From positions 2,924,299 to 2,988,298 of the forward strand of contig CM042086.1 in the NCBI GenBank assembly GCA_023512835.1: a stretch of DNA of 64,000 nt, read 5' to 3'. A model generated the notes under the pieces. That model had not been told where the DNA came from and did no database searches. It saw only the letters and a program-made list of their open reading frames with translations. Both the position numbers and the translations under genes were made by a program. Origin of the DNA: Taxillus chinensis. Its lineage: Eukaryota > Streptophyta > Magnoliopsida > Santalales > Loranthaceae. Positions 47,293 through 60,726 of the stretch are shown here, one piece after another; positions within the stretch are counted from its first letter, which is position 1, and each line of letters begins with the position of its first letter.

Positions 47293-50200
47293 TTAAAAGA
47301 ATGCTCTTAAAGCATCGGTAACTTTCTCAGGCCTGTTAACAACACAATTTAAAATTTGAAAAAAAAAACATATAATTTTTGTACTGACTTTAGTTACCAG
47401 TCCTCCTGTGGCATATGACCAGCACCCTCTATGAGCTTAACCGTGACATTATCAGGGTTTGCCTTTTGAAAGACTTCTGCCTCTGATTGGGGTAGATACT
47501 TGTCTGCTATTCCCCAGGCCACGAGTACTGGCTTGTCCCATCTGCAATTCCGTGAGGCATTTTATTCATAATTCTAAGGTACAGTAAAAGGGTAGTGCTA
47601 GCAACTTAAAGGATACTATCAAGATAAATCTTAATAATAAAGCATGTATAGAAATCATATGTTCGGAATCTTAAAGTTAGAATGTTATACCTTCCAGATG
47701 CAAACCCAGAAGCAATTTGGCTTGATATAGCCTTGAAGTTTGCTTTTCTGGCAGTTTCAAGCAAAGCTGAAACACAAATCATAAAATGAAGTCCATAGAT
47801 ATGCTGGAGTCTACTTCTGTTCAGGTATTCATGCAACAATGTTGTTTAATATGGAAACGATGTTTGATTTAAAATTTAATTTATAATGTGTTATCATTCT
47901 GAATAATATACCAACCAAACCCAGGGGTGCTGCTTGCCAAATATGGTAGACGATAAACATCAGCTTTTTCCTCCTTCAGAACATAACTGCAAAGAAAAAC
48001 AGATAATCTGTAAGAGGATACGTGCCAAAGAAGCCACACAATAAAAATATAACGCCCATAGCTGGCATTGATAAAAAGAGTATTTTCTTGTTTACCATAA
48101 CAATTGCAATAATAACTAACAGCCAAAATACTTCGAGTACAAGTACAATTTGGATACGTACGCGCTACCTGCTTCAATAAAGCGCTCCGGCATGATAGCA
48201 TTCTGGCATGTAAACTCCCCAAATAGAGGGATTCTGGCATTGAAAGGAAAAAATCAAGCAAGCTCTGGCAATAATGATCAAGCAAAATAGCCTATAAGAC
48301 TTTGGATCACTAACTTCTCTCATGCAAAATTTCACAATTGCATTAGATTTGTGGAAAAGAAAGAGAAGCAAAGCATCTGTAAATATTATGCATACAACTG
48401 AAACAAGCACAAAACAATGCATCATTTAGAAGACTGAGTAGCTTGTAAATGAAAATTACTAGTATGATGAATTGAGAACATTTAGTAGGTAGATATCAGA
48501 TAGATTGGACCTTAGCTGTTGAAATAGTCCAGGAATGGGCGCAAAAGCTGTAAGTGGGCTGTTCATAATCGAAAGTTTCAAGATCCTACTTGGATTTTTC
48601 AGGGCCCAAGTCATTCCATATGAGCCCACAAGAAACCCCTACACAAACATTGAGTGGAAAGCTTATATGATATATGGATAGATCTACTTTCACTGTGCTT
48701 ATATTCCAGCTTGGTTATTTTAAATTTCATACAATCGTGGAGCCTCTCACTCATTCCCATGCAAATTTATGTCATCTTCAACGTAATAGTGCAAAAACTA
48801 GTAAAAGAAAGAAAATCCAAACCAACAAACAAACACTTTTTATGTGGTTCAATTAATATATCTACTCCATGTGAGATGGAGGAGGAAAACGCCTTCAACA
48901 CTCAAAGCTTTCTCTTTGCCCTCAACTCCCTCCAATCAACTATTGTACCCCAAACAAATGTTCGCAGGCCCTTATAGAAGGGTTTGAATACATGAACAAA
49001 GGATTCAACATAAGGCCATAGACTTTGGGGTGAATGGCATTGGCCAAGCATTGGGTTGGTGAGCTTCTTCTACCTACCACTGAATCTTTTACAATATCCA
49101 GCCATCCAAATTTGAGCCACAATTTTAACAATCTCCAACTTGACAAAAACAATCTCTATCACTTCATTGGTTACATTGACTCATCAAAGGAAGTCACGAA
49201 CTCCCTAACCATACAAAGTGTCCCACCACCATCATCAACAAAAACGAATATGTTTTTCTCATTTTTTTTCATGTTCTCCTTGGAGTTGATCATATATCCA
49301 TTTCCAATGATCACGATTCTAATTATTCTAAGTGATATAGTCCTTATATTTTTTTTTCCCAGTGAGAAGTATTGTCCCTATTGATCAACGTAGCTCCACC
49401 TAGTACAGATATCTGACATCATCTCGAATCCATCCAATTATAAGTTCCTTCACACCCTTGAAACAACATACCTCACTTCTTTTAGGAGATAGACAGCTCG
49501 ACCTTCCGATTTTAGCGTCAAAGTTCTCAAACCTCTTACTTCACAAAAGGAATCATCACCAAGTGTCAACAAACCTTTTCTCTTCAGGAACATGTGAGAC
49601 AGTTCCCTCTTGGAACAAATATCGATAACTCACATAATTCATGACTCATCTGTTATCAAGTGGGGCAATGTATCTCTTCATGTCCTTCTTTAGTTTATGA
49701 CACTATGTAAACGAAATTATTTAAGTCATTAAACTTTTCAATGCTAAGCTTTCAGTCACGCATGCTAGATATCATTTTTTTATATCACCACAAATATACA
49801 AACATCAAAAAAAAAAAAAAAAAGATGTACCAACTTTTTTAACGTCTTTAGAGTCACTTACAAAGTTTTAAAGCTAAATTAAGAAAATCTATCGGTATGA
49901 AACAATCAAATTAGTTACAAATAATTCCCTAATTGTTTAAATGAAACACTAATTGAGCAAGATATAGCTTAAACGAAATCGGGCTCAATCAATGGTTTAG
50001 ATTCTCCATTGATGGGGCTTATGTTAGCATTGATGTGGCAGCGAGCTGAACCTAGGTGATGATGTGGTCGTGAGTCCTTGAGCAGGCCAAATATGCAGGT
50101 TGGTTAATGAGTCGTTTGGTTTGGTCAACAAGCCAGTAGACTAGTTGCACCTTGCTAGAGAAGATGACCAGGAAATACAATTCATGTGCAGTTGACTGAT

Positions 50201-53200
50201 TTTTGATTGGCTCTACAAGGCTCGTCTTGGCTTCATTTTTGCTCTGATTTATTTCTTTGGGCCCGACTCGTCAAAAGGAATATCCTATCGCCTTCATAAT
50301 GCAATTTCAAACCCTTTGAAATCTCAAAAAATGGTTCACCAAATGCATCAAACGTTCCTTACCGACTCTAATATCAATTTGTAGTGTGAAAAGAAGTAAA
50401 GGAAATAGAATCCAACAGACAAATACAATATTTTTTGTGGTTCAGCATATATGCCTACTCTACAAAAGACAGTTGATAGTTTTATTCAGGGAGAGAAAAA
50501 TGCTCTCAGCTCGAAGCTAGAAGCTTTTTATATGCTCTCAGTTCTCTCCTATCAACTTCCGTAATCAAAGGTGTGAATACATAATCAAAAGATTCAACAT
50601 AAGCCACTAACCATGGACTTTGGGGTGGACAGCACTGGCCAAGCCTTGGGTTGGTGAGCTTCCTCTACCTTTTGAATCTTTTACACTGTCTAACCATCCA
50701 AGTTTAAGCCACAATTCGACACTACTCAACTTAAAAAATTTTGTCACTTTTAGTGTTGCCTCTTGCACATCCAACATGGCATGCATTTAAGATACCTTCA
50801 GTTGTGATGTTACTCCAAAATATCCAAATGCGATGTTATACGACAAAATCTAAGAGCAGATTAAAACTCATGTCCCAGTAGTTTTCTTCATCCAACTTGT
50901 CTCAACACTCTGTCAGATATCTGCTTAAACCACCATCACTCTAAATGATTTGACCTAAGACATTAAAACTTGTTGCTCTCCAATATTGCTGTGCATCTAG
51001 CATTTCAACACTGATCATCTCTGAAATTATGTTCTTCATATTACAGTTTCAGGCCCAGCCAGTTTCAAGAAAAAAAAAAAGAAAGAAAGAAAGAAAACCC
51101 ACAAGAGGCAATGAAGTTTTTGGTTGTCTTCCATAAATCTGACACATTATTAATGGTCCAAACGTATAAATTGGTGATTTATATTACAGTAAATTAAGCA
51201 ATACAAAATTTGGAAGCCTACCATAGGTTTGATATATCATCTATATATTGCAAGCAGCTTAAAAAGTTGATGTAGATCGCCATAAAATTAATCATTAATC
51301 TGAATGTTTCTCTCAAACCTGAACCACAAGTAAAAAAGGAGATTTGATGGCCAGCACATCTAGCAATTTACTGAACTCCTCATGAAATTCCTTTTCTGTT
51401 CCAATAGAGAAGTAAACGTTTTGGGAGAATGAGCTTCATTGGATAAAAGAAGTATTAAGTAGAACTTGCTATCAGAATCGAGAAACTACAAACCAGTATA
51501 ATTGAATCCATATCCTGGTTGGGGCTTGTCACTAAAACCAAATCCTATCCAATCAGGTGCCAAACAGTGAAACCCAAGATCTGACATCTACATGATAAAA
51601 CCTCCAGGAAAAAATTAAAAAGAAAATTTTAAAAAAGAAATGATGCATTGAGCAACAAGAAACAGATGAACAAAGACATTTAAAGATATATTCAATTGCA
51701 CCCTGTATGAGTAACCTAAATAACTTGTATGGTCAAGAAGTCATTTTCTTCTTTCCAGTTATTGCTTGCAAGACCAAGACAATAGGAGCTAACAATCTTG
51801 GAATTTGATGAGTGTTGGTACAAAAGTGTCCCTGATCCCATGGCTCAATCCTCATCAATTTGGTCCAAACCCCATGTGATAACTAATAAGCCCATGGTTT
51901 ATCAGGTAAATAAGTGGCCTTCCTTTGATTGGGTCTGGTGAACGAAACCCACAACTGAGTTATTAAAATTATATTAACAGGACATCAGACTCAATAGTCT
52001 AGTAAACAAACTCTTTTTTCCATTGAAAAAGTACGACATATGCAACCACCTCATATTTCGTGGTGAATGCTCAATAAAACTCACTATTTACACATTGATG
52101 TATCATTGTCAGATGAGTGAGACTTAGGACATATTTGTTTTGTTTGTTTTATGTTCTCATTTTCAAAATGCGATAGCTATTTTTGAGTATAGAAAATTAA
52201 AAACAAGAAAAGATTTTTTATTCTTTGAGACCTAAAAATAAAAATAATTTTTTTTATTTTTTATTTTCTGTACTCGAAAATAACTATTATATTTTAAAAA
52301 CGAAAACAAAAGATAGACAAAACAAATATGCCCTTAGAAATTATTCCATTGGTTGAAACTTTTGTTTCAAATTAATAAAAAATATATGTTAATAAATATT
52401 TAAAAACTTGATGAAAACCATTAGTAACATATCAAGCAGATAACCTTGGACATGACAACACGGTAACTGAAAGACTGTGTAGGAGCCCCATGAAGGAAAA
52501 CAACGGTTCCCCTATGGTTCTCAGGTGAACCTGCAATATGAACTCTATTAAAAGGATGTAAATAGAAAGAAAGGAATAAAGGCATCAGGAAATCGGAGTT
52601 TACCTGTTTCTCTCACAAACCATCTAAACTCCCCACATTTGATATATGCTCCGTACTCCTTGCCTTTATCTTCTATTCTCTAGCATTGACAAGATGCACA
52701 TTATAGTAATTACACTGTATACAAAATGATAAGAAAGGGTAAAGTAGCAAATGTAAACTGGGTATGAACCTAAAAATGTATAAACACTACCCAAGCAGTA
52801 CCGAGTGAAATCATTTTAAAATCAAGTGAAAAGTTCACCAAACAAGAAAGAAGTCGTACTACTTCTCAAAAGCAACCATGCTGCTCCTTAAAGATCACCA
52901 AAAGAGAACTACACAAATGATTGCAATTTCTAGTTCAACTATCATGATTCTCTAGTTCAAGTACAGTGAATTATATCAATCTTCCAATCAAAACACACGC
53001 ACACACAAAAGAAAAACTTCTAAAAACAAATTCTGTTCAAAGAAACAGATGATCTTCAAGCAAAACTACAAAACCATGTAAACATTCATTCTAAAAATTC
53101 AAATTAAAAAAAAACTTTGAATATTCAAGAAAAAAAAAAGCTTCCGATCAAAGGACTGGGGAAGCAAAAGTACAAAACCAAGTAAACATTGTCATTCATT

Positions 53201-53963
53201 CTAACACCAAATGCAGACTTCATCAATAGAAAATGCAAATGCATAATTGCACAAAACACACACAGACACACAAATATATAACACATACTTTGTGTGTGTG
53301 AATCAGTACTGGTCCTAAAAGTAAACACACAGCTCCTTGAATCAAGCATACAAAGAAAATAGAGAACTAACTTCACAGATTGATCCCTTTTTCTAGTTCT
53401 ACTATCAAAATGTCCTTACTAAATATCAAATCAAATAATAATAAATAAATGAAAACCTAATATTCATCAAAAACAGTTCATCGAATGACTGTTTGATTTT
53501 GAAATGCAGCTACAAAACCAATTAAAAACTGCGAATTCATTCTAAAATCAAGTACAACAATTGAACTTCGAACAATTCAATCGTTGATCACGCTTCTCCC
53601 AAAAAAAAAAACAAAACAAAACAAGCAAATTGGACACTACTAGAGAGAATAAATAGGGCTCACATAAAGCATCTGGCCGACGTTTCCGTCCTCGGCGGGG
53701 GACTCGGGGAGCTGGATGGCGCCGCGGCTGGATGGATTGTCGGTGACGAAGCCGAAGGGGTTGAAAGCCGGCGGCGCGGCGGTGGAGGGGTCCTTCCTGG
53801 CGTCGCCGTCGGCGGAACCACCAGTGGCAGTGACCGCCGTCGCCGATGATCTTCTGCGGCGAGTGAAAAGTCGAGGGTTCTTCTTGGGGATGCAGTGGAT
53901 GGACCTGGACGGCGGCGGTGGACGGAAGGCGGAGGGTGACAGAGGAGGAGGAATGGTAGCCAT
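47293..53963 (-). CDS. alpha/beta-fold hydrolase, probably chloroplast-targeted
   Basis: Eleven exons (high to low): 53664-53963, 52604-52679, 52445-52530, 51494-51587, 51319-51395, 48511-48638, 48162-48233, 47916-47986, 47691-47766, 47398-47541 and 47293-47332. All have GT/AG junctions and consistent phase, giving 387 residues with no break. The first ~50 residues are rich in Pro, Ser and Arg with few acids (MATIPPPLSPSAFRPPPPSR), as in a chloroplast transit peptide. Fold motifs: oxyanion loop VVFLHGAP (135-142), nucleophile elbow VGSYG with Ser217, acid Asp340 in WGIAD, and His369 in GAGHMPQ. It resembles the plant haloalkane-dehalogenase/epoxide-hydrolase-like group (Arabidopsis At4g12830 type), whose substrate is unknown. 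Intron 5 (2.7 kb) holds a decayed LTR element and intron 3 a MITE. The exon 7 donor was chosen at GC|GTACGT because it keeps the frame; the nearer GTAGCG does not. Confidence 0.9.
48790..50740 (-). mobile_element. decayed LTR retroelement in intron 5 of the hydrolase
   Basis: Two related direct repeats lie at 48790 to about 49140 and 50385 to about 50740. Both begin TG(C/T)(A/G)AAAA, share AATCCAA, a TGTGGTTCA word, GACTTTGGGGTG, GGTTGGTGAGCTTC and GAATCTTTTACA, and have the same length. Just before the second copy, GACTCTAATATCAATTTG looks like a decayed reverse complement of a TTGGTATCAGAG primer site, placing the element on the minus strand, the same strand as the host gene. The interior is only about 1.2 kb with no coding frame, so it is non-autonomous or internally deleted. 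It does not touch an exon. Confidence 0.55.
52127..52333. mobile_element. Tourist-like foldback MITE in intron 3 of the hydrolase
   Basis: Ends GGACATATTTGTTTTG and, reverse-complemented, GGGCATATTTGTTTTG continue into arms of about 70 bp that pair along almost their full length (…TTTTGAGTATAGAAAAT against …TTTCGAGTACAGAAAAT). Direct TTA trinucleotides flank it (52124-52126 and 52334-52336). GG-C-TATTTG ends with a TTA duplication fit PIF/Harbinger-type Tourist MITEs. Confidence 0.75.
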
Positions 53964-56150
53964 GCGTTGGTTGGAGTTAGAGCTGGTTTCGGTTTTTTCG
54001 GTTTAACTTTAAACAACTCTCGACGCACCACGCCTCAATCTTATTCTTATCCATCTATCCGGTCTACACGTAGCCGGTGTGTGATATATTGATTTATAAT
54101 AGTAGTGATTAGTGAATTAGTGATAATGGAAAGCCTTTCTTTTTCTTTTTTCTCCGCATCTTCTGCTTCATATCATTGTTTTTCTTTTAGTTTTATTGGT
54201 GAAATACCATTTATTTATAACTAAATTTAGCTAGTTGGTATATTAAAATTTGATATTTAATAAAAGTTTTAATCCATAGTCAAATTTATAATCAATACTA
54301 TTTTATGTGTATAAATTTATTGAAATATTTAACTTTCATCATTGTTTTCTGAGTCAATTATAATTCAATGAGTCATAATAGGTTCAAACAAAAATAATAT
54401 ATCATGGAAAATATTATAAAAAAAAATCGCCATCAAACAACATAAAAGTGAGAATGGTCTATCATTCTATCAAATAAGATTTGAAAGTTGGTTACATGAG
54501 GAAAACTTATTATTCTCACAACACCCAAGATTGGTACATAATTTTAGAAAAATAGAGTTTTTATTTTTTCACTTTATTTTTTATTTTGATTAAAGAAAGC
54601 TTAGTTTAAAAGAGAAATATTTTTTTAAAAATGGGAGGTGTAGGACCCAATGTCCTTTGCAACACATATTTTGAAAAACAAAGGTAAATTTTGACCTGCT
54701 AAGATATTGCATGAAATAAAATAAAGCAAAAATAATTACCACAATTGATTTCGGTCTAAATAATTAGAGTACAAGCATGGATTGTTTAACATCACAATTA
54801 CTTGGGACTTTTTATTCATATTTTAAGTTTTAGAAAATAAGTTTTGATTTTTCTTGTAATTTTTATTTTTATTTAAACATTAAAAAAAGTTAAAGTGATG
54901 AAACCAGATCCTATGGAGTCTACACTTTTATTCAAGGCTTTTAACTCTTTTATTCAAATTTAAACAATAACAAAGGGGGCAAGAAGTTAAGATCAACATC
55001 ACATTACATTTATACTTTAAGGGATGTAACTTAATTCTGTAACTTAATTGGTGATAACTCTCATCTATGGGTGTTATCTAAATGGAAGTCAGGGGTTCAA
55101 ATTCTGCCACCAATAATTCACGAATTAATTTCAGAACCACCAAAATATGAAACTTAAAATTAATTCGAGAAATAGGCTAACACCTTGATTAAATGATCAG
55201 TCTAGTTGGAGGGATTTGGGCTTGCAGGCCTAGTTTAGTGAGTTAATTTTGACCCAAACTAGTGATAAAATGACTCTCCCAACCCATGAAATCATGATAG
55301 GTTTACACGCTATCATATACTCTAAGAGCACTTTTATTGGCTTTATCAAAAAATCTTCAAAATTTGATAAAAAAAATTACACAATATCCATAAATTCTAA
55401 GTCTTCTCCACCATAATTCCACATTAGATTAATCTTTCCATTCATCAAATTTAACGTTATATCTAATCCCCTACTACGGCTAAAACTATGAGAAGGGCAA
55501 GGATGACATCGGATATAGTAGTTTTGAGCCTAGTTAGGCCAACTTTTAAACAAGTTAGAATTTTTTTGGCTCGATCCAGCCCATTTGTGAGGTGGGTTGG
55601 GCCATTTTTCAACTAGCTGAGGAAGAAGAATCTAGCTCACTTGAAAAGATCCTAGCAAGTAGTACTAAGGAGACTAGAACTCAAAACCTCCTTCCAACCA
55701 TAACATTGATCCAACCATTAGACAAGACAATTATTGTTTGATATGTTTACATAATTAATATATATACTTAAATCATTACATAACATAATAATAATAGTAA
55801 TAATAATAATAACAGAGTACATGTTTTAAATTTAAAAATAATAGTAATAACAAAGTATATATATTTATATTATAAAAAAGTTTATTTGCAGGTAGATTAT
55901 GTAGGAAATTCATGTAGGAATACTCTCTATGTTATTGGATTGGTATGAATAAAAAAATTTAAAAAACAATAATATTAATACAACGATAATAAAGATGCCC
56001 CTGTGCGGATTACCTACATAATTTACTTGTACATAGCATTACTCTATAAAAATATATGTATTAATAATATTTTAATATAAAATAAAATAATAATTATATT
56101 CAAGCTTGATTTTAAATTATTTAATAAATTAAAATATTAATTAATATATT
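53964..56150. other. intergenic DNA upstream of the hydrolase
   Basis: The hydrolase promoter must lie in the first few hundred bases above 53963. Beyond that the DNA is AT-rich with no gene supported. Around 55880-56050 short similar words on opposite strands (GTAGATTATGTAGG and, reversed, GTAAATTATGTAGG) hint at a small MITE. Confidence 0.4.
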
Positions 56151-56780
56151 AATATTTAAACTAATAATATCATTTACATGATTTATTACTTTTAACTTAA
56201 ATACAAAATATCTACCATTAAAAATCAAAACTCATTCTCATTATGCATAACTAATATAACAAATGAAATAATTTATGATTAATTGGATTTAAATTTAGTT
56301 CTAAATGATCCAATCAAATATTATTTGATAAAAAAATACATTAATATTTGAATTAATAATATTATTTATATGGTTCATTATTTTTAATCCAAATATGAAA
56401 TATTTACTATCAAAAGTTAAAACACAATCTCACTATACATGATTCATAACACGAATGAAATTATTGGTGGATAGACATTAATTATATTTGAATTTATTAA
56501 TGGATTGATTTAAGATTAAAATGATTCGATCAAATATTATTTGATTTAGAAAAGCCTTAATATTTCAATTAACAATCTCATTTATATGGTTTATTACTTT
56601 TAAACCAAATATAAAATACATATCATCAAAAGTCAAAACCCACTTTTACCAAGCATGACTTATATTATGAATAAAATAATTTATAAATAGACATTAATTA
56701 AATTCAAATTTAGTCTTAAATTTATCAATAAGTTAATTTAAGACTAAATGATCTAATCAAATAATTATTTGGTATGATAA
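56151..56780. repeat. three-unit AT-rich tandem repeat (~192-220 bp)
   Basis: Units start at 56151, 56343 and 56559, each with AATATTT(A/G/C)AA(C/T)TAA. Within each the same landmarks follow in order: ATTTA(C/T)ATG(A/G)TT(T/C)ATTA, a run like AAATAC/TAAAATA, CAAAA(C/G)TCA/TTAAAAC, then a GATC(C/T)AATCAAAT-like end. The units differ by substitutions and small indels. Satellite-like, but only three copies are seen. Confidence 0.7.
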
Positions 56781-57515
56781 GTATATATATATATACACTA
56801 TTTAGTTTATATTATCATAATTTACACTTATAATTATAACCAATAATAATATTATTAATTATACTTGTATTGAAGTTATTTGTTTTACATATAAAGTATT
56901 TCAATTTTTAACTATTTTAAAAAATTATTTATAGTTTTAAATGATCAACTAATAATTTTAGAAGATATATAAAATATTTAAACAAATTTCTTACATAAAT
57001 AAGTGGTTAATGTTTAATTTGATTAGATATATACTTGTATTTTATATTAAAATATTATTACTACTTTTAAATATTATTTTATTGAAACTAATTAATTTAT
57101 ATTTTATATGAAAATATTATTAGTATATTTATTTGTATTACAATATAAAATATATATACATTGCAATTTCTATTCTTTTAAAAATAAAATATTTAATATT
57201 TAATAATAATAACTAATAATATTATTATTATTACTAATATTAGTACATATATTAATTGTAAGTATATTAAATAATAATTATATAGTCTAATGGCTAGATA
57301 ATGACTATGGTTTGGATGAGGTCTTGGTTCGAGTTGTACTGGCAATATTTTGCCATGATTTTTCTTGGCAGGGTGTCAATAGCCTGCGGACTGGCTCGAA
57401 CCTATACAAGTGAAGCCTATTTAAACTATGGCTAACAGGCCAAAATCCATTTAAACTTGCTATTAAATGGGCCAAAATATTCTGTCTAACTCGCATTACA
57501 TGTGGGCCGATGGCC
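56781..57515. other. very AT-rich spacer
   Basis: Almost only A and T up to about 57280, then 57300-57515 is more mixed and adjoins the hAT element. No gene supported. Confidence 0.45.
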
Positions 57516-57523
57516 CTTTTAAC

Positions 57524-60500
57524 CAGGAACAGATCCAGAAACTTTGGTTTGGGGGGGGGGAGTTACAAATTCAAAATATATAATAAAAATAAACCACCTT
57601 CAATTCAGTTTAAACAAAAGTTAAACATTTAAATAAAAAAATACATAAATAATTGTTTCCCAATACATTTTAAATTTCAGCTTACAGTCCTATCAAAATG
57701 CAACCTGTCGTGCTTGCATATCACGAAAATCATCTATGATTGAATTTGTACTAAGTGTTGCAGCCATTTCTTTTTCAATATATATCATTAGAGAATCTGC
57801 TAGAAAGTTATCTTCAATTTTGTTACGAAGCCTAGTCTTGATAATATTCATAGCTGAAAATGCTCGTTCCGTAGTTGCAGTAGAAATAGGGAGAGTAAGC
57901 AGAAACACAATGACTCTAAAAACAAGTTGGTAAATAATTGATTTCCCAGTTCTGACTAACCATTGGCATAATTCAAAAAGATTGAACAATCCTTGAAAAC
58001 CTGAATCTTGAACCACATTATGCTTATAATGGTGAAGTTCTATTTCCAATTGTTCCTTTTCAATATCGATAAAGTCTTGTAGATAAACTTATTTACCAAC
58101 TGACAAATGTCATCAATTCGGAAAGATTCACGTGCAACTCGAGGATCAAGAGCTGACCCAAGAATAAGTAACTCCACTGCTTGCTCACTAAATTGACGAT
58201 TTAATTCTTGCAATTGAGAATCTATTGCAGCACAAAAAATATCAACACGGTAATGATGCTCAATTGTAAAGTCAACTTGTCAATGACGAGCTCGACCTCT
58301 TCTCTCAACATAACAACCATTCATATCTAGTACATCTATGTTGCGTTTATTACAAAACAACTAACTTTGTCAAGTAAAACTTCCCATTTCTCATCCCTAT
58401 ATCCTTGTATATTCTTTTTAGTGGATTAAACAATATGCATGACACTTAAAATGTCTTGAGATTTGGATTGCAATGCTTGACATAGATGATCAGTGATCTG
58501 CATTGTATCTTTCATTAGATGTAAGATGAATACAAATTCAAATGAAGTCATTACCTGATGAATCGAATCAGCTTCTGCTCGTTGGGAAGAAGTAATTCCC
58601 ACATCAATGATTTTAAGAATAACTTCACAAGCTGTACTATAAGTTTTAATCAAGTTAGAAACTGATCTCAAGTGAGAACTCTAAAGTGTATCTCCAGCTC
58701 GTTGTAGTGTACTAATTTGATTAAGTCCACTTCCGCTTTCTATCTTATCAATTGTAATCATGTAAGCATTTTAAGCATCTATTGTAACCCGTAAATCTTC
58801 ATACCGAGTGCATGAAGCACAAATAAAATTGACAATAACATTCAAATTGGTAAAAAATTGATGAACAAGAATGTTTTCTTTTGATGCTGGCACTAATGCC
58901 AATTGCAAACGATGTGTGAAACAATGAATGTAGTAAACATATGGACAATCATTTAAAACCAAAGCTTGCAACCTATTCCACCCCCCTCGCATATTACTTG
59001 CACTATCGTATCATTGGCCTCGAATATTTTGAATGTGTAATTGATGTTTAGATAATACAGAATATATACCTTTTTTCAAGGTTAATGCTATAGTATCAGG
59101 AACATGAACAATGCCAAAATAGCGTTCTCGCACAAAACCATTCTTGTCAACAAATCTTAAAACTATAGCCATTTGCTCCTTTATTGACTCATCGTGAGCT
59201 TCATCAACTATTAGGTAAAACTTTGCATCACCAATTTCATCACGAATTATTTCTTCCACTTTAGAAGAAAAAACATGTAAAATTTGTTTTTGTATCGTTG
59301 GTGATGTGTAAGTAGCATTCTTTGGATCTCGATCAATCACTTCAGCAAGCTTTTCATTATATTGAATTGTCAAACCCAATACCTCTAGAAAATTTTCACG
59401 ATTTATTGAATCCATACTTTCATCCCTACCTCTAAAAGCAATACCTTAAAATGCATGCACTCGAACCACATCGATTGAGCCTTTCAACTGTAATCGATTA
59501 TTTGCAATCTGTTCAAAAGTGAGCTTTTTGAATACATTCTGAATATGTTGAGATTGGTTCTTCAAATCTTCATATGATTTCTCAGCAATTCTGTGAAATG
59601 AATTAAGATCTTTCCCTATATGACTAAGATCTTTCTCCAATTCCTGAATCCATCTATAGTGAACACACACTGTGTAGCATGCTCAGATGGTTTATTAAAA
59701 AGAAAGCATGGTAAAAGAAATGTTGCATCTTTCTCACGTGAATATTCAAGCCATGAAGGAAATAGATTGCACCATGAAGGTTAAAAGCTACGAAGATGAT
59801 TTTCTTTTCCAGATTTTGGGTAGTTTAAGATTGAAGGTCAGTATGGACCAGCTTTAATATAAGGTCTTCGAATTCCATCTCGATTATTAGCATCATATTC
59901 CCATATTTGACGACGCAATCCAAGATCATACTCCAATGAGCTAATATTAAATTCACTGTCATCAACTCTTTGAAGTCTTTTAGAAGAATTTTCTAAAATT
60001 GAGATATCAGAAGCTGGCGGTAATGTATCACCAACATTAACATTTGCAGTTTGTACATTTGAAGGTTCTGCATTTGAAGTTTGAATATTTGAATTTTGTG
60101 CATTCAAGCTTTGCACATTTGAACTTTGTTCATTTTTTCTCTTGAAAAAATCAAGTATTGTATTTGACTTGTTCATCATCTACAAACAAAATTTAAAAAA
60201 AAAAATCAAAAACAGCTTCTACATTAATGTTTTAGCCAAAAATAAAAATCAAAAATACAGCAAACATGGTTTATGTTTATCAAAATATAAACTCTACTTA
60301 AAAACTTAGAAAAATTTAAACATTAATTTAAATTAGTTTAACATCCTAAAAGCAATCTATTGAAATTAATTGCCCAATTCTCCTGAACAATTTTCAATAC
60401 GACCATGGAAATAGAGTAGAGGATTAATGCAAAACATAAATTATGTGGGGTTTTTAAAAGAATTTCCAGACGAACACCTTTGAAACATAAAACATTCAAA

Positions 60501-60718
60501 AGTAATAATGATGGAAAAGACAAAATAAATAAATCAGGGACCTGGCCCATGTCTTATTTAGATGGCGTTTAAATTGTCAAGGGAGGACCATGGACTCTCA
60601 TGCCCATGGCTCATGTCTTAAGTCTTACGACTCTTACCCTTACCCAGCTAATAATTCTCCAAAATCGAGGGGGGGGGGGGACCATGGCCCCGTCCAGTCC
60701 CCCCTAGATCCGTCTATG
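57524..60718 (-). mobile_element. hAT transposon, decayed
   Basis: Ends CAGGAACAGATCCAG (57524) and, reverse-complemented, CATAGACGGATCTAG (60718) match at 10 of 15 positions, fitting the CAGGG-CGGATCCAG termini of this hAT group. Flanking octamers CTTTTAAC (57516-57523) and CTTTTTAC (60719-60726) match at 7 of 8 positions, the expected 8-bp target duplication. The body carries a broken hAT transposase on the minus strand. The element is about 3.2 kb. Confidence 0.8.
57693..60179 (-). pseudogene. hAT transposase (ZMYM1/DUF4371-like) pseudogene
   Basis: Conserved blocks are in order on the minus strand but in changing frames. The N-terminus has NTILDFFKRKNE and a glutamine/asparagine/serine repeat tract. 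The GLRRQIWEYDANNRDGIRR…YIKAGPY block opens the TTF-type zinc-finger region, followed by a DUF4371-like part (ENFLEVLGLTIQYNEK … AKFYLIVDEAHDES). GGWNRLQALVLNDCP and YYIHCFTHRLQLAL are the DSASNM/HC-AHRLQL region. The hATC dimerisation end is LTLPISTATTERAFSAMNII. At least five stops or frameshifts separate the open pieces (60179-59838, 59670-59446, 59415-59011, 58992-58771, 58671-58426 and 58049-57693), so no active transposase is made. Confidence 0.85.
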
Positions 60719-60726
60719 CTTTTTAC

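Noticed and set aside
53716..54006. Plus-strand 96-codon frame
   Set aside because: Antisense shadow of hydrolase exon 1.
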